Positions 35,716-46,760 of a DNA stretch of 64,000 nucleotides are shown one piece after another. The notes under the pieces were generated by a model. It saw only the letters and a list, made by a program, of their open reading frames with translations. It was not told the DNA's origin and did no database searches. A program made the position numbers and the translations under genes. This DNA is from Chalciporus piperatus (taxonomy: Eukaryota; Basidiomycota; Agaricomycetes; Boletales; Boletaceae), in assembly GCA_038093975.1 (NCBI GenBank), contig JBBPTG010000051.1, positions 96,748 to 160,747 of the forward strand. The letters are read 5' to 3'. Every line of letters starts with the position of its first letter. Within the stretch, counting starts at the first letter, position 1.

Positions 35716-37090
35716 ATGATCTCTGTTGGACGCGTCGGTGAGGCCAACTGGCGAACACTGCGCTCAGCCAGACAATGGCACGCACGGACCATCAGGCAGT
35801 TCTCACAGCGCGTCATATTTTCAGGAATACAACCGACAGGCATACCCCATGTACGCAAGGAACCCTGCCCTATTCCACCTCACGCTAACAGGGAAATAGC
35901 TCGGAAACTATCTCGGAGCTCTATCCAATTGGGTTACCCTGCAAAAATCTGCGGACCCGCATGATGTCCTGCTCTTTTCCATCGTAGGATGGCATGCATT
36001 AACCCTGCCCCAAGACCCTTCCTCTCTCCGGTCTGCCAGGGATGACATGCTAGCCGTCATTCTTTCAATTGGCATCGATCCAACACGCTCAATACTCTTT
36101 CACCAAGATCATGTGAGCAAGTTCACCGTCCCGCGCATCAGGTCACTGAACCTGCACCAGAATCGACATCACACAGAATTGTGCTGGATTTTAAACTGCC
36201 TCTCACCTATGGGAAAGTTGCGTCGGATGACTACCTGGAAGGTAGGTGTGATGTGGGCTCGGTGCGCCCTTTGCCTCACCCTTTGAAGTCGCGGCTAGCA
36301 ACATCAAGAAATGCAAATTCAGAAGACGACGTAGACGAGTCGCTGCTCAACGCCGGTTTATTCACTTATCCAGTCCTCCAAGCCGCTGATATACTCGTTT
36401 ATAAGTGCGTGTTGAAGCCGAGAGCGAACATGCGTTCAGTGACGGTTTTAGGGCAACCCACGTTCCTGTAGGAGAGGATCAACGTCAACATATAGAACTC
36501 ACCCGTGACCTAGCCGACATATTTAATCGCACATTCAACGTAAAAGGTCAACCTCCAGTGTTCCCATTACCGGCATACGTCGAAAGTCGGTTGTTTTCTT
36601 CTTTGTCAAGATTCCTCGAGCAGAATGCATTTTCCCGACAGCGCCGTCGAAACGGGTACTGTCCCTCAGAGATCCATCGTCCAAGATGTCCAAGTCTTCA
36701 CCCGACGCAGCTTCTCGCATCCTTTTAACGGACACAGCATCTCAAATTAGAGTCAAGCTACGCGCTGCGGTCACGGACTCGACTCAGGGCATCACCTACG
36801 ATCCTGTCTCCCGTCCAGGCACCTCAAATCTTCTTAGCATTCTTGCAGCATGCACTGAAGCAGATGTCCTCGAAGTCGCGAAGCGGTATGAAAACAAGGG
36901 CCATGGACATTTGAAGAACGACGTGGCCGATGCTGTGGAGGAAATGGTAAAGGGTCCACGAGCTGAATTTGAGAAAATTCGCCACGAGAAGGCTTTCCTC
37001 GATGACATCTCACGCAAGGGTGCTCTGCGGGCCATGGAGTACTCCGGAGCTACGATCGAAGAAGTCAGGAGACGTGTTGGATTGTCGTAG
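35716..37090 (+). CDS. MSW1: Mitochondrial tryptophanyl-tRNA synthetase
   Basis: Class I synthetase charging tRNA-Trp. The Arg-rich start ([25 protein letters not shown]) looks like a mitochondrial targeting peptide. ATP-site block [12 protein letters not shown] joins [12 protein letters not shown] over an intron (HIGH equivalent). Then [68 protein letters not shown], and [20 protein letters not shown] with an intact KMSKS loop. The C-terminal tRNA-binding part follows, ending EVRRRVGLS. The intron before KRVLSLRD (about 36,588-36,639) needs a weak donor to keep phase. Length about 370 residues fits organellar TrpRS. Confidence 0.92.
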
Positions 37091-37169
37091 CTAATACTAG
37101 ACTACTTGTTGTTTCTTGTTTACCACCAACTTCCTCGCACTCCCGGCCGATTGCACTACTTTCACAAAT

Positions 37170-37936
37170 ATGCAGCAAGATGCGGGATCGTCGTCAGAGC
37201 CCAGTCGCAATGACCGCGCCAAGATACCGCGAGCCTTGTCCAAAGGACAGGAGCGAAAAGCGGTCGAGTTTGCAGAGTACTCTTTCCTAGATATCGAGAG
37301 TTCGTTCAAGAAACGGTGCGATACCTTGAAACGACTCGCCGAATAGCCATACCGACATAACCTACTAGCTCAGAGCCCTCCCTCACCAAACTACCAACCC
37401 TGTCCACCTATCTGGAGGCCATGCACCACTTGTTGGCTTTCATTCTGCAAATTCCGCCCATAGACCCCTCCACGTCTCTGCGAACCACATTCCTGCTCCG
37501 GTTGACCGGTGACGTCATGAACTCCGTGCCCGGCTATCCCCCAGAAATCGAGGATTTACAACAGCTCCTCGACTTTTTCGACGACCTTGACGAGGCATGG
37601 TTAGCCGTCCTTGGATCCCAGGTCTGGGACCCGTCGTCAGGCTCGGGCGTGGATCTGGTCGTTCCAGTCGAGATGATCGACCCAGACCGGCCGATACGAT
37701 CAGCGCCCGTAAGTCAAACGGAGCGAACAAGGCTACATAGTTTGCTCGTCACTGGAACAGCAGGGTTGGAGGAGTGGTTGTCCAAGCTCGCCACACCGGG
37801 AGAGGACTATCAGATCGTATTGGAGCGAGCTGGACTTATGGAGGGATTTGATGACCTATTTAGCAGGACGCTTGCTGAAATGGGGAGCTTATCAGAACCG
37901 CAAATCGATCCGAGTGGCATGCGGGGAACATGTTGA
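37170..37936 (+). CDS. Uncharacterised conserved-looking protein
   Basis: Two exons. The first runs from ATG 37170 (MQQDAGSSSEPSRNDRAKIP...) to KKR at about 37,315. The second runs from about 37,370 (SEPSLTKLPTLSTYLEAMHHLLAF) to the stop at 37,936. About 235 residues, mostly helical and acidic in the second half (DLQQLLDFFDDLDEAWLAVL, GLEEWLSKLATPGEDYQIVLERAGL). No signal peptide or membrane segment. I do not recognise the family. It sits between mitochondrial TrpRS and mitochondrial ribosomal protein mS33, which hints at but does not show a mitochondrial link. An in-frame upstream ATG at 37,116 would add a hydrophobic-ended leader of 18 residues. Confidence 0.7.
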
Positions 37937-38021
37937 TGTTTGGCAGAACAGGATGTAGGGTGTAGGTTGTGACAATAAAGCAAACTTGTAGCTTCTAATG
38001 TAATGCAGACACGCCAAACGG

Positions 38022-38413
38022 CTACCGTCTCCTTTGTGTACGACGACTTTGGCCTGGAGGGCGATGTTAAGCAAGGAAAAAAAGTGGGATTGGGGAACGC
38101 GACGAAACGAACTTTTGTCTTTGGCCTTGGTCGGAGCACCCTTTCCTCTGGATTTCTTCTGCTCCACGTCCCTCAATCTCTCTGCCTCTGCAAAGTTTGT
38201 CAACTCCAGCTCTGGGTACTGCTTTGCGAATTTGGAGATGAGGAAGTTGACATCCGTTGGGTAGTAGTTGACCATGGAAGGTCCACGGAGGCGGGCGCGA
38301 AGGTATTTGGCACCCGTTCGTAGAGACTGTGGGTTATACGCTGTTCCGAATATGGCACATTGGGCCCTTTTGAGGAATCCTAGTCGACCACGGCTGACAG
38401 CGGCTGTCGCCAT
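38022..38413 (-). CDS. RSM27: Mitochondrial small-subunit ribosomal protein mS33 (Rsm27-like)
   Basis: Short basic protein. It reads MATAAVSRGRLGFLKRAQCA, then FGTAYNPQSLRTGAKYLRARL, RGPSMVNYYP and TDVNFLISKFAKQYPELEL, all typical of the mS33/Rsm27 family (NP..RTG.K.LR.RL.GP....YYP). After a proposed intron (donor GTTCG near 38,114, acceptor near 38,052) it ends in a very basic tail (SQSRRTQRRR). Without that intron the frame would run on as an unlikely sequence. Convergent with the unknown gene (85 bases between stops) and divergent from SUV3 (188 bases between starts). Confidence 0.82.
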
Positions 38414-38601
38414 TTCGACGACGAGTTGAACGGTGTGAGGATGAACAGTAACACTACCATAACTAGATTTTCAGTAGCTTCTGATCCTAACAATACCAAA
38501 CAACCGCTTTTCGTAGGCCAAAGGCTTGACAAGTCCAATCCGCGTCCAAACGCGTCGAGGCGATGCCAACCTGACCCACAACATCAAGGCACCTTGCTCT
38601 C
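38414..38601. promoter_or_regulatory. Shared promoter region mS33 / SUV3
   Basis: 188 bases between two opposite starts, both encoding mitochondrial gene-expression proteins. No motif was identified. Confidence 0.4.
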
Positions 38602-41104
38602 ATGCTTCCTCGATGTCGAGCTCTCCTACCTCGCTCCATTCAATCAGAGAGTTGGCTGGAAAGCAGCCAACTTTATTTTCGGCGCTTTCAATCCGGAGGA
38701 GACTGGTCGAGACGTAGCTCTCTCAGCAGAAAACCATCCGTCGGTCTCAACAACGAACTCGGAAGTCGCCATGGCCTTTTTGTCCCTCGCGAACCCAAAA
38801 TAAGAGGTCAGAAACGCCCGGCACGCCCACACTTCACTCCCGGCATGGACGTGAACAGCGTCAGAGACATAATCCAGTCCAATGCTCACGATTGGGCTCG
38901 CCTCCCTCACGTCCTACGTCGACTAGAGGGATTTGGAATCCCTCGAGCTCACTTACCCGACATTCTCGCTTGCTTCATCATGGATATCCGTCAGGGAATG
39001 CTTTCATCTCAATCCCCAACATGGGACCTCAGCCGCTTCACCTTCTCTCCCACAGACGCCTACGCCCACCAACGACTCGACCAAATCATCTCTCAGGTAT
39101 TCTTCCAATGGGCCGCCGATCCACAGAACCAACGTCATATCCGTGCACACGTCCCCCCATCCACCCTCGACCACATAGCTCGCCTCTACAACGTCGCCGA
39201 CCTCTCTTTCCCAGCGGATTTATTCCCCAAAGCTCGCACGATGAAACGTAAATTCGTCATGCACGTCGGTCCTACGAATAGTGGGAAGACGCACATGGCA
39301 CTACGAGCACTCGCGGCGTCGACGTCGGGTATCTATGCTGGCCCATTGCGTCTCCTAGCCCACGAGATCTGGGAACGCCTGAATAAAGGGCAGATAGTCC
39401 CTCTCGGCATGGAACCCGAAACAGACTCTGATCCTGATACGACCATCAACATGGATGTCGCCGACGAAACGGGTCGTCGACCCACAGTTCGCAAGGACGG
39501 CGATCCCACGTACGCGAGACCGTGTAACCTTCGTACGGGAGAGGAGTTTAGGATCGTGGATGACAATGCCCCACTCACGAGCTGTACGGTGGAGATGGTC
39601 AACTACGAGGTCCCTCTTGACGTCGCCGTGGTGGATGAGATACAGATGATAGCGGATCCGGAGCGGGGCTCTTCGTGGACTAATGCCGTTCTCGGCATTC
39701 CAGCACGCGAAATCCATCTATGTGGCGAAGAGACGGCGGTACCTATTATCCAAGATATCCTGAAGAGCACCGGTGACGAGCTCGTCGTCAATCGATATGA
39801 ACGGCTTACACCTTTGGAGATTCAAGAAGAGTCCTTGGGTGATGATCTTTCCCGGATTCAGAAGGGCGATTGTATGGTCGTGTTCTCGCGCGATCGTATA
39901 TTCGCGATCAAGGCAGAGATCGAAAAGAAGACCGACTTGCGTTGTGCAGTGGTGTATGGGAGGCTTCCACCGGAGATTAGATCAGAGCAAGCCGCGCTCT
40001 TCAATGATCCTGACAGTGGCTATGATGTTATTGTCGCCAGTGATGCTATCGGGATGGGGCTCAACCTGTGAGCTTAATCTTTTTTATCTTTGCAACCTCG
40101 TCGCTGATGTGTATTTGTTTATTCTTGTCAGGAAGATCAAACGCGTCGTCTTTAGATCGTTGGACAAATTCGATGGTCAACAAAAACGTCCGTTGTCCAT
40201 ATCTCAGATAAAGCAAATTGCCGGGCGCGCCGGGCGTTATGGAATGCACGGCAAACCTGGCGGATTCGTGACTACCCTACACAAGGATGATATTCCAAGA
40301 CTTCGCAGAGCACTCGCTACCTCTGCCGACCCTCTTAGCGCTGCTATCCTGGAGCCTCCCTACCATTGGATGGAGCGCATCTCACACGTTCTTCCACACG
40401 CGACCCCGATCCAGAGGCTGATCGAAGTATCATCCCACGTTTCCGCGCTTCGTCCTCCTTTCCGCGCGACGTCACAGCTCCTCATCGACCAAATGAGCAA
40501 GTTCATCGACTCCCGTTCACACGGTCTCTTACTCGCAGACAAAATCATCTTCAAGAACTGTCCCATCCAATGGCAAGACCCCATCGCGCTGAACACTCTG
40601 ACGCAAATTCTCCGACTCTACTCGACGATCATCCGCGTCGACCTCGCTTCCGTGCTTTCTGTCGCACCGTTCATGAAGGTGTTGAGAGACGTCGAGGCGA
40701 TGATGCCTGACCAGGCGAACCCGGCTGCGTGTCGGAATGCGTTGCCCACGTTGGAGAGCATGCACAAGTCGCTCGTTCTTTATCTGTGGTTGAGCTTCCG
40801 TAACTCGATGGCGTTCTACGACGCGGACGGCGCGTACGAGCTCAAACTTCGTCTTGAAAGAGTCCTCGAATGGTGTCTTCGCCAAATATCGACCAAACCC
40901 AAGCCCAAGTTCTCTGAGCAGGACCGTGATGCACTGGCAGTGACTCAGACTCGGACTCAGGGTGGTGACGGACACCATCTACCGCAAACGTTTGCCCATC
41001 GGGATAGACGGAGGGCGAAGGAGGGGAAGGGGTGGGTGGAGGGGGTGGCGGCTGCGAAGGCGGTTGCGAAGAGTATGAGACGACAGGTTGTTGTTGATCA
41101 GTAG
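38602..41104 (+). CDS. SUV3: Mitochondrial degradosome RNA helicase SUV3
   Basis: ATP-dependent RNA helicase of mitochondrial RNA turnover. The N-terminus is rich in Arg and Ser (MLPRCRALLPRSIQSESW...), a plausible presequence. Motif I is HVGPTNSGKTHMALRAL, motif II DEIQMI, then GEETAVPIIQDIL, VFSRDRIFAIKAEIE, VVYGRLPPEIRSEQAALFN, VIVASDAIGMGLNL. After one intron (about 40,069-40,131) comes motif VI QIKQIAGRAGRYG. A C-terminal Suv3-type region follows (EPPYHWMERISHVLPHATPIQRLIE, YLWLSFRNSMAF) with a low-complexity basic end. Length near 800 residues matches the family. Confidence 0.94.
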
Positions 41105-41557
41105 AGGCCCGGGCTTCGAGAACTCTGAGACGATACCCCGACATACGTACGTAGAATGTAGCTTTACTCACTTTATAATGCTCAGGTTTGTTCGTTCACT
41201 CCTCCGAAGACCACATATGAACTACACATGGAGGCTAGTACCTTGGTTACTTTGCTGAGAAATATTGTCTTCGTCGTAACTCTGTGCTTGTCTAGGGAAT
41301 ACTGGGTAAGTTCCTGCTAACGAGTCCCGCTCCATGCAAGGTCTGCAATGCCGAGTGGTAAACCAGCGCGGCTGACAGTTAAGTTGTAAAGTCAAAACAC
41401 GTGATCGCTGCGCGCAACGATCAGCGTTCGCCTTCCCATAATCTTTCCATTCCACGCCACATCACGTAGCCTACATTCAGAGCAACACGCCGGTCGTGTT
41501 CTCCCCCCCAACATACTCTCTATCTCCGTCCCAGTACAGCGTACACGTAAACACATC
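41105..41557. other. Intergenic region
   Basis: 453 bases. It contains a CACGTG E-box-type hexamer (41398-41403) about 155 bases before the next start. Nothing else was recognised. Confidence 0.4.
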
Positions 41558-42286
41558 ATGACGAAGGCAATCCATTCGATACTCTTGATCGCCTACTTGG
41601 TCTCTCTATCCATCGCGCTTCCTTCCGCACCGCGCCAACCTGAACTTCCCCAATCAAACAACGAACCCCTCACGCTTCTCGGAAAACCATATCGGAGGCT
41701 TTGGAAATCCTCACAGCCTAACCTTCCCTCACGCTTCACGCTCGTACTCCCTTTTATCGATTCTTCAGACCACCCCCCTCCTACCACCACCACCAACACC
41801 TCGCCCGATCGTTCCCTGATCGAACCATCAAGAGAGGACGCGCACGCCGTGACGTTCATGCACACGTTCCATCAACTCTCTCCCCCTCGTCAGGTTCCAG
41901 TGGTCGTGAACGCATCGCCGCCTCACCGTGACGAGTCGCGCGGGTTCGGAATATCGCTCGATCTGGCGGGGTTCGGAACGGAGCGGCTGCGTCTGGGTCT
42001 AGGTCTAGGTCGAGGCAGGTCTAGAGGACCCTTGCGATACACGCCGTCCCTGTCGCCGTCCCCGGAAGAAGTACTCCGTTCTGATCAAAAGAACATCGTC
42101 ATTCCGGGTGCGTCTGGGAAGTGCCATCATGATCACTTGTCGCGCTCCGAGCAGTCCCCCGCCGACGCCGCCGCCATCGAACCCGAAGTCGAAGTCGAAT
42201 CGCGCAGCCTCTCACCTCCGAGAAAGCCTTCGAAACGGTTGTACGATAGAGGGGAGTGGAAATCGAGGTTGTCCGAGGACTATTAA
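41558..42286 (+). CDS. Secreted, mostly disordered protein of unknown function
   Basis: Single exon, 242 residues. A clear signal peptide (IHSILLIAYLVSLSIALPSA) is followed by Pro/Ser/Thr-rich, low-complexity sequence, an Arg/Gly/Leu stretch (RLRLGLGLGRGRSRG) and a few His/Cys residues. No known domain is visible. Near the C-terminus a dibasic Lys-Arg is followed by a 15-residue end (LYDRGEWKSRLSEDY) which could be released by a Kex2-like protease; that is inference only. It could also be a fast-evolving effector-like or cell-wall protein. No homology is claimed. Confidence 0.65.
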   Translation: MTKAIHSILLIAYLVSLSIALPSAPRQPELPQSNNEPLTLLGKPYRRLWKSSQPNLPSRFTLVLPFIDSSDHPPPTTTTNTSPDRSLIEPSREDAHAVTFMHTFHQLSPPRQVPVVVNASPPHRDESRGFGISLDLAGFGTERLRLGLGLGRGRSRGPLRYTPSLSPSPEEVLRSDQKNIVIPGASGKCHHDHLSRSEQSPADAAAIEPEVEVESRSLSPPRKPSKRLYDRGEWKSRLSEDY

Positions 42287-43505
42287 GTAGGCAGGCGAGC
42301 TTTTATCCAGGGGGCCATTGCTATCGCTTAGTTCACTGTCTGGTCTAAACTCCGTCACCGGTCCGAGCCTGACCTTGCAGAAGAGTGGCTTGCCGGATTA
42401 TGTTTGGGTTTCATTATATGGATTTGTTCGGAAATGCGAGATTGTCACGTGCATGAGCATGTCTCAAGCGTGTTCGCCTGCAAGACTGTCGCCACCGGGC
42501 GCACCTGATGACATTTCACTTTATCCACCCAACCATCTCATGTCGGACCATTCCATTCCAGCGGATTTACTGAATCCGTCGAACGTTCTTGCTTGTGCGC
42601 AGGTGAGAACGAGCGGGCGCGGTGAAATTACAGCATGCGTCTCCTTCTGAACTGCCGGATGGATCGTGAGATCTGATTGGTGTTCTGTCTTCCACCTAGT
42701 TATGGGGATCGGAGACCGGCGACTTGTTCGGAAATAATCTGTGGAGGAAAGAGTGGAAGAACAGGACGGCGCACTCCGTCCTGTGTGGTGATTTTAGGGT
42801 GGAAGAGGGAATATTCGGATGTTTACATATTTTTCTCAAGAGCGCGGTTGTAACTCAAAGCGTGTGGGGAGTATGAGGCGAGACGGGAAAGCCATGATAG
42901 GTCTCGACTACGCAGCTCGTAATTTGATTTTGTGATTCGCCTCCGCAGTCACTGAAAAGAAGGGTTAGCGAGGAATCACAGACTGAAATTCGAGCACGTT
43001 GAGAGGATGAAGAGAGGTGCTAACCGGACGTAACACGGGCGAGGGGAACGATCTTCGCTTCCCCAAAGCTGGCTATAGGTCGGTAAGAAAGGTAAACGCA
43101 TCATCTTTATAACGGCACATCGAGATGATCCAGGACAAGTGTGCGACCGAATAACGCTTCTACCTCGCGACACGTCAGATTAAATGAGTATAGATCCTCA
43201 TTTCCAAGGTGAGGCTTTGCTGCGAGATGAACCATGTGCAAGAACCTTTGTCATTGCATCTCCGACTCGCCTATACTTACTGAGGAATGGATAAATAGTG
43301 GGTGCCGATCTGCGCTGATTTCAATTTGCGTAGAGCGACGTCTCCGGGACCAGACGGGATTCATCTTACAGGATCGTGGGGGAGACGAAGTATTTTTATG
43401 TCCCTGTGGGCTGAAGGGCACATGCAATCGGGGGTTAGATGGGCACCGGAATATTTATACCGACAGGAGGTTTCGGGCTATGGAACTGGAATCGTACCAT
43501 TGATC
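42287..43505. other. 1.2 kb region without a recognisable gene
   Basis: Between the secreted protein and the next membrane protein. Several frames of 60-110 codons exist, but none has family features, convincing splice structure or a preferred strand. It may hold untranslated exons or a small lineage gene. Confidence 0.3.
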
Positions 43506-44585
43506 ATGCCGTCCCCTCCGAGCCAATTGTTTCTCCTTTTCCTCCTAGTCATTCCTTTCCCGGTCGTGGGCATTGTCCTACTGCTCAAGAAGGGGGTAAG
43601 AGGAAGGGTATCCAGAGCCGCTCATCGAATTACACGTGTTCTGAACGTTTTGCTGTATTCATGCCTCAGCGCGCTCTTTCGAGCGCCTACGGCACACGAA
43701 AGGCTTCAACGTACCTTCGCCATGATGGAATCGTCAATTCTCCGCAGGGATGAGAATGATAGGTACGTACATTGCCACGCATAAGATCCTTTCTCCTGAC
43801 ATATCGACCTGCGTCAATCTAGGTGGAGAGCGCTCATCTCTGAATCGGAAGCCACCGTCGAAAGATTCCTCACACCGCACATCGATATAGATTTCGCTGT
43901 TTTCATCCGCTGCGTCACCCTCCGCGTGTTCCTGGTCGTATTCCAAAGCGTGAATCCCGAGCCGCTTACGTTCCACGACCTCGAGCAGGTCACAGGGGCG
44001 TTATATAACTTCTACGATGACGCTGAAGGGAGAAGCGGGCTACCGCCTGAGATCCAGGCGATCCTGTCACGGTGGCTTCCCCCCGATCGTTTCCCAGATC
44101 CCTTGAAACGCATTCTTCCGACATACGAAGCCTTGTGGCGAATCGTCGCAGCTATCGTCGTTCGTTGCGAAGATGACGAAACGGGGGATCTGCGCTGGAT
44201 GATGTTGGATTTCCGTGATAATCCCAGAGATCGACAGTACAAAGTGGCCTATGGGAGCAACGGGAGAAGCGTGTCGGGCATAACCGACGAAATCGTTGAC
44301 GGTCTTACTCCCATCGCGCGCATACGCTATGTGACCGCTGCGTGGTGGCCTTTAAATTTTGTTCACCATTCTTCGAGCCGCTCGACGACGGAAGGTTCCA
44401 TGGGGCCACAAGAAGCCTTGAAGTTCGCGGCGCTGGTGGCATCGAAGATGATTGGTCGACTTGGGGTCCAGCATTCGTTATCAACCGGCAGAGTGTCTGG
44501 GTCTCAGGACCACCCCTGGGACAGACGAAAGATATGTGGGGCCAGAAGCAGTGAAGTTCAGGGTTCTGACACGATTGCCCTTTAG
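43506..44585 (+). CDS. Membrane-anchored uncharacterised protein, weakly P450-like
   Basis: Starts with a hydrophobic anchor (SQLFLLFLLVIPFPVVGIVLLL). After a small intron (about 43,761-43,823) it continues with VERFLTPHIDIDFAVFIRCVTLRVFLVVF, TFHDLEQVTGALYNFYDDAEG, ILPTYEALWRIVAAIVV and GSNGRSVSGITDEIVDGLTPIARIRYV. The order and spacing recall a divergent fungal cytochrome P450 (I-helix to K-helix part), but no heme-binding FxxGxxxC motif is visible. The last part (44,340-44,585) reads plausibly in two different frames, so a frame break or an unread intron is likely. Could be a P450 relic or an unrelated membrane protein. Confidence 0.45.
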
Positions 44586-44965
44586 TGATGTACTAGTGAT
44601 AATTTCCTAGTACCCTTGAGATAAGTATGTGAAATTCGTACCTACCTAGGTGTACGATGCTGGCCTTGCCCCGTTCACGTGTAAGCTAGGTTGTCCACAA
44701 CATAGAGTAGACCATCTCGGGGGGTAAGACAAACGTGGAGTTCAACGTTCAACCAAGTTACAAGTCTGAGTGACGGAGACTTTCCGTATGGGGCGTATGT
44801 TCGAACTCCGCTCCGGGAGTAGATATCTATGGTGGAACGTCCAGCGAGTAACTTGACCAGAACTACACAGAGCCCACAAAGTACTGCAACACGGCTGACA
44901 ACATAACAGATAAACTGGCCAGTGAAAGCGCAGGGGGAGCAGGCTCTAGTCTGCTCAATCCCTCA
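44586..44965. other. Intergenic region with dispersed-repeat fragment
   Basis: 380 bases. It holds a 34-bp sequence (44831-44864) found again at 51961-51994, and a GTTCAACGTTCAACC motif at 44740-44754. Confidence 0.6.
44831..44864 (+). repeat. 34-bp repeat, copy 1
   Basis: Matches 51961-51994 with two mismatches. This copy ends in CCAGAACT followed by ACACAGAG, with no insertion. The other copy ends at a transposon target duplication. Confidence 0.85.
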
Positions 44966-46563
44966 ATGGTGACCCCCGTCTCTTCCTCTACTCCTTACAT
45001 GACTTACCTCGCTGATGGGGTGTACACCGACCTCGTCCATAGGTCCCCGCAGATGTCGTTGACGCGCTGCTCGCGGTCCAGGTTGAAAAACTACGCGTGT
45101 CCGAAGCGCTTACCGCGCGCGACAACGCAGTGGCTCACCTCGACAACGCATATATCTCTGTTCGTCAGAAGGCCGCGACGATCCTCCAATTAGAGCAGGA
45201 ACTGGATGTTTTCAAGCGAGCGTCTACTCCGGCGAACACCAACCCCATCAGTTTTGAAGGCGCCCTGAAGCTTCCTTACACACCGCAGTCGGATACGGCT
45301 CAGCTTCTCGATGAATCTGACGTGACCCAGGTAGGGAATATCGGGATATTGTCAGGTTTTACTGAAGAAATCCGTTATAGACGGATAACATCCAAAGGAC
45401 TCTAGATACGCTCCAGCGTGTGCCAAGTGCTCCATGCACGCCAGATAAACTCCAAAGCAACTCGGCTTACAGCAGACCGGTCTTTATGAACAGCTCCGTG
45501 CGAGTCAGAGAACCGTATACACCTACTCAGTCCGATGAAGAGGATTCGAGAGCAAGCGCATATACGCCCTCCCCATCGCGGCCTCAATCGTCTTCCTTGC
45601 GAGGGTCCATCCCCAGCCTCCAGGTGGAAACTACAGCGGAACATATGGTTGCCACGAGACAAGCAATACTGACAGCCCTTCCTCTGCCTCCGGATATTCC
45701 AGATGATTCGTTGCAACCAATCCTAATCCATGCTTCTCATACCCTTCACGAATTCCTCGGAAATACTTCTGGCGTAGGTCCACTGTTCACCTCTTGTAAC
45801 GTGATCCTAACGTCTCCAAGTCCCTGAAAGATTTGTGAGGACCATTCCCTGACATTAACGAATGACTCACCTCTCCTTCCGCCCGGTATCTGACGGTACC
45901 AATCGATCAGACTCAGGAATTACAGGGTCCTCTCCCAATTGACGACATACTGGTGTACCGAACGAGAAGAACACGGCTATTTTCTCACTCCGATCTTCAA
46001 GTGCAACACGAATCCACGCGTCGCTACAGCTCATCGCTGGTCAACTGTTGATGTGATCGGACAGATGAACAACCCAACCGGTGAGATCTCATGTCACTGC
46101 CAAGGACAGCCTGACGAGTTCCATCACCTCAGAATGCTTCTACAACAAGGACGGGAAATGGTATTACGCCGGTACTTACATCTCCTTTCGGATGGACGAT
46201 CTCACCGTTCAAGAATGGGAAGCTCTTTCGGCTGAGGTAAAATCGTTACCTTGCCTGATTCATGGCCGTGTCCACCCTGCTGTTTTGTAGACGACCCAGG
46301 CGATCATCAGGGAGACGTTGGCCAGCCGGAAGAACGTATCGCCCCAGAACCACTACGAAACCGCTCAACTATACGCCGCGGGAGCCCTCCGAGTGGCCTG
46401 CGTCGGACTGCAGTGTATAGGCTTTAGCGATGCTGTGTATCGCGGCGTGCTCGAACAATCAAGATTCGGCTATTGGGGTCGAAGCTCGGCGTGGACACCA
46501 GCCAAGACGACGATCACCCGACTCGAGACAACGAACGACAACGCCAAACCTGTGCCGCCATGA
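44966..46563 (+). CDS. Agaricomycete protein of unknown function (DUF6697-like)
   Basis: Exons span a coiled-coil N-terminal part (VVDALLAVQVEKLRVSEALTARDNAVAHL ... ILQLEQELDVFK), a Ser/Pro-rich middle (YTPTQSDEEDSRASAYTPSPSRP), and a conserved-looking C-terminal domain. That domain has CFYNKDGKWYYAGTYISFRM, DDLTVQEWEALSAE, then TTQAIIRETLASRKN and NHYETAQLYAAGALRVACVGLQCIGF. This C-terminal block resembles a domain I recall from mushroom genomes as DUF6697; that label is from memory and unverified. Function unknown. At least five introns; some internal joins (45,830-46,070) are uncertain. Confidence 0.65.
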
Positions 46564-46760
46564 AGCTTCCATAGTTCCTGTTTCCCCCTGCCCTTTACTT
46601 TCGTTTCAAAGCATGTGTACATTGTTTTCTGTGTTGCCTGAGGTATCAAAAGGTATCATGTCTTCCCTTCCGCTGATGTACTGGTCTACACTGGAAATCC
46701 ATAAAGTTTTCGAAGCTTGATCTTGCAGGTTGTAAGTCCTCCATAGACAGGTTCCTCTTT
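46564..46760. other. Short region between convergent genes
   Basis: About 200 bases between the stops of the DUF6697-like gene and the SDR gene. No feature. Confidence 0.3.

Noticed and set aside
42976..43173. 65-codon minus-strand frame in the 1.2 kb gap
   Set aside because: No ATG context, splice partners or family features that raise it above chance.
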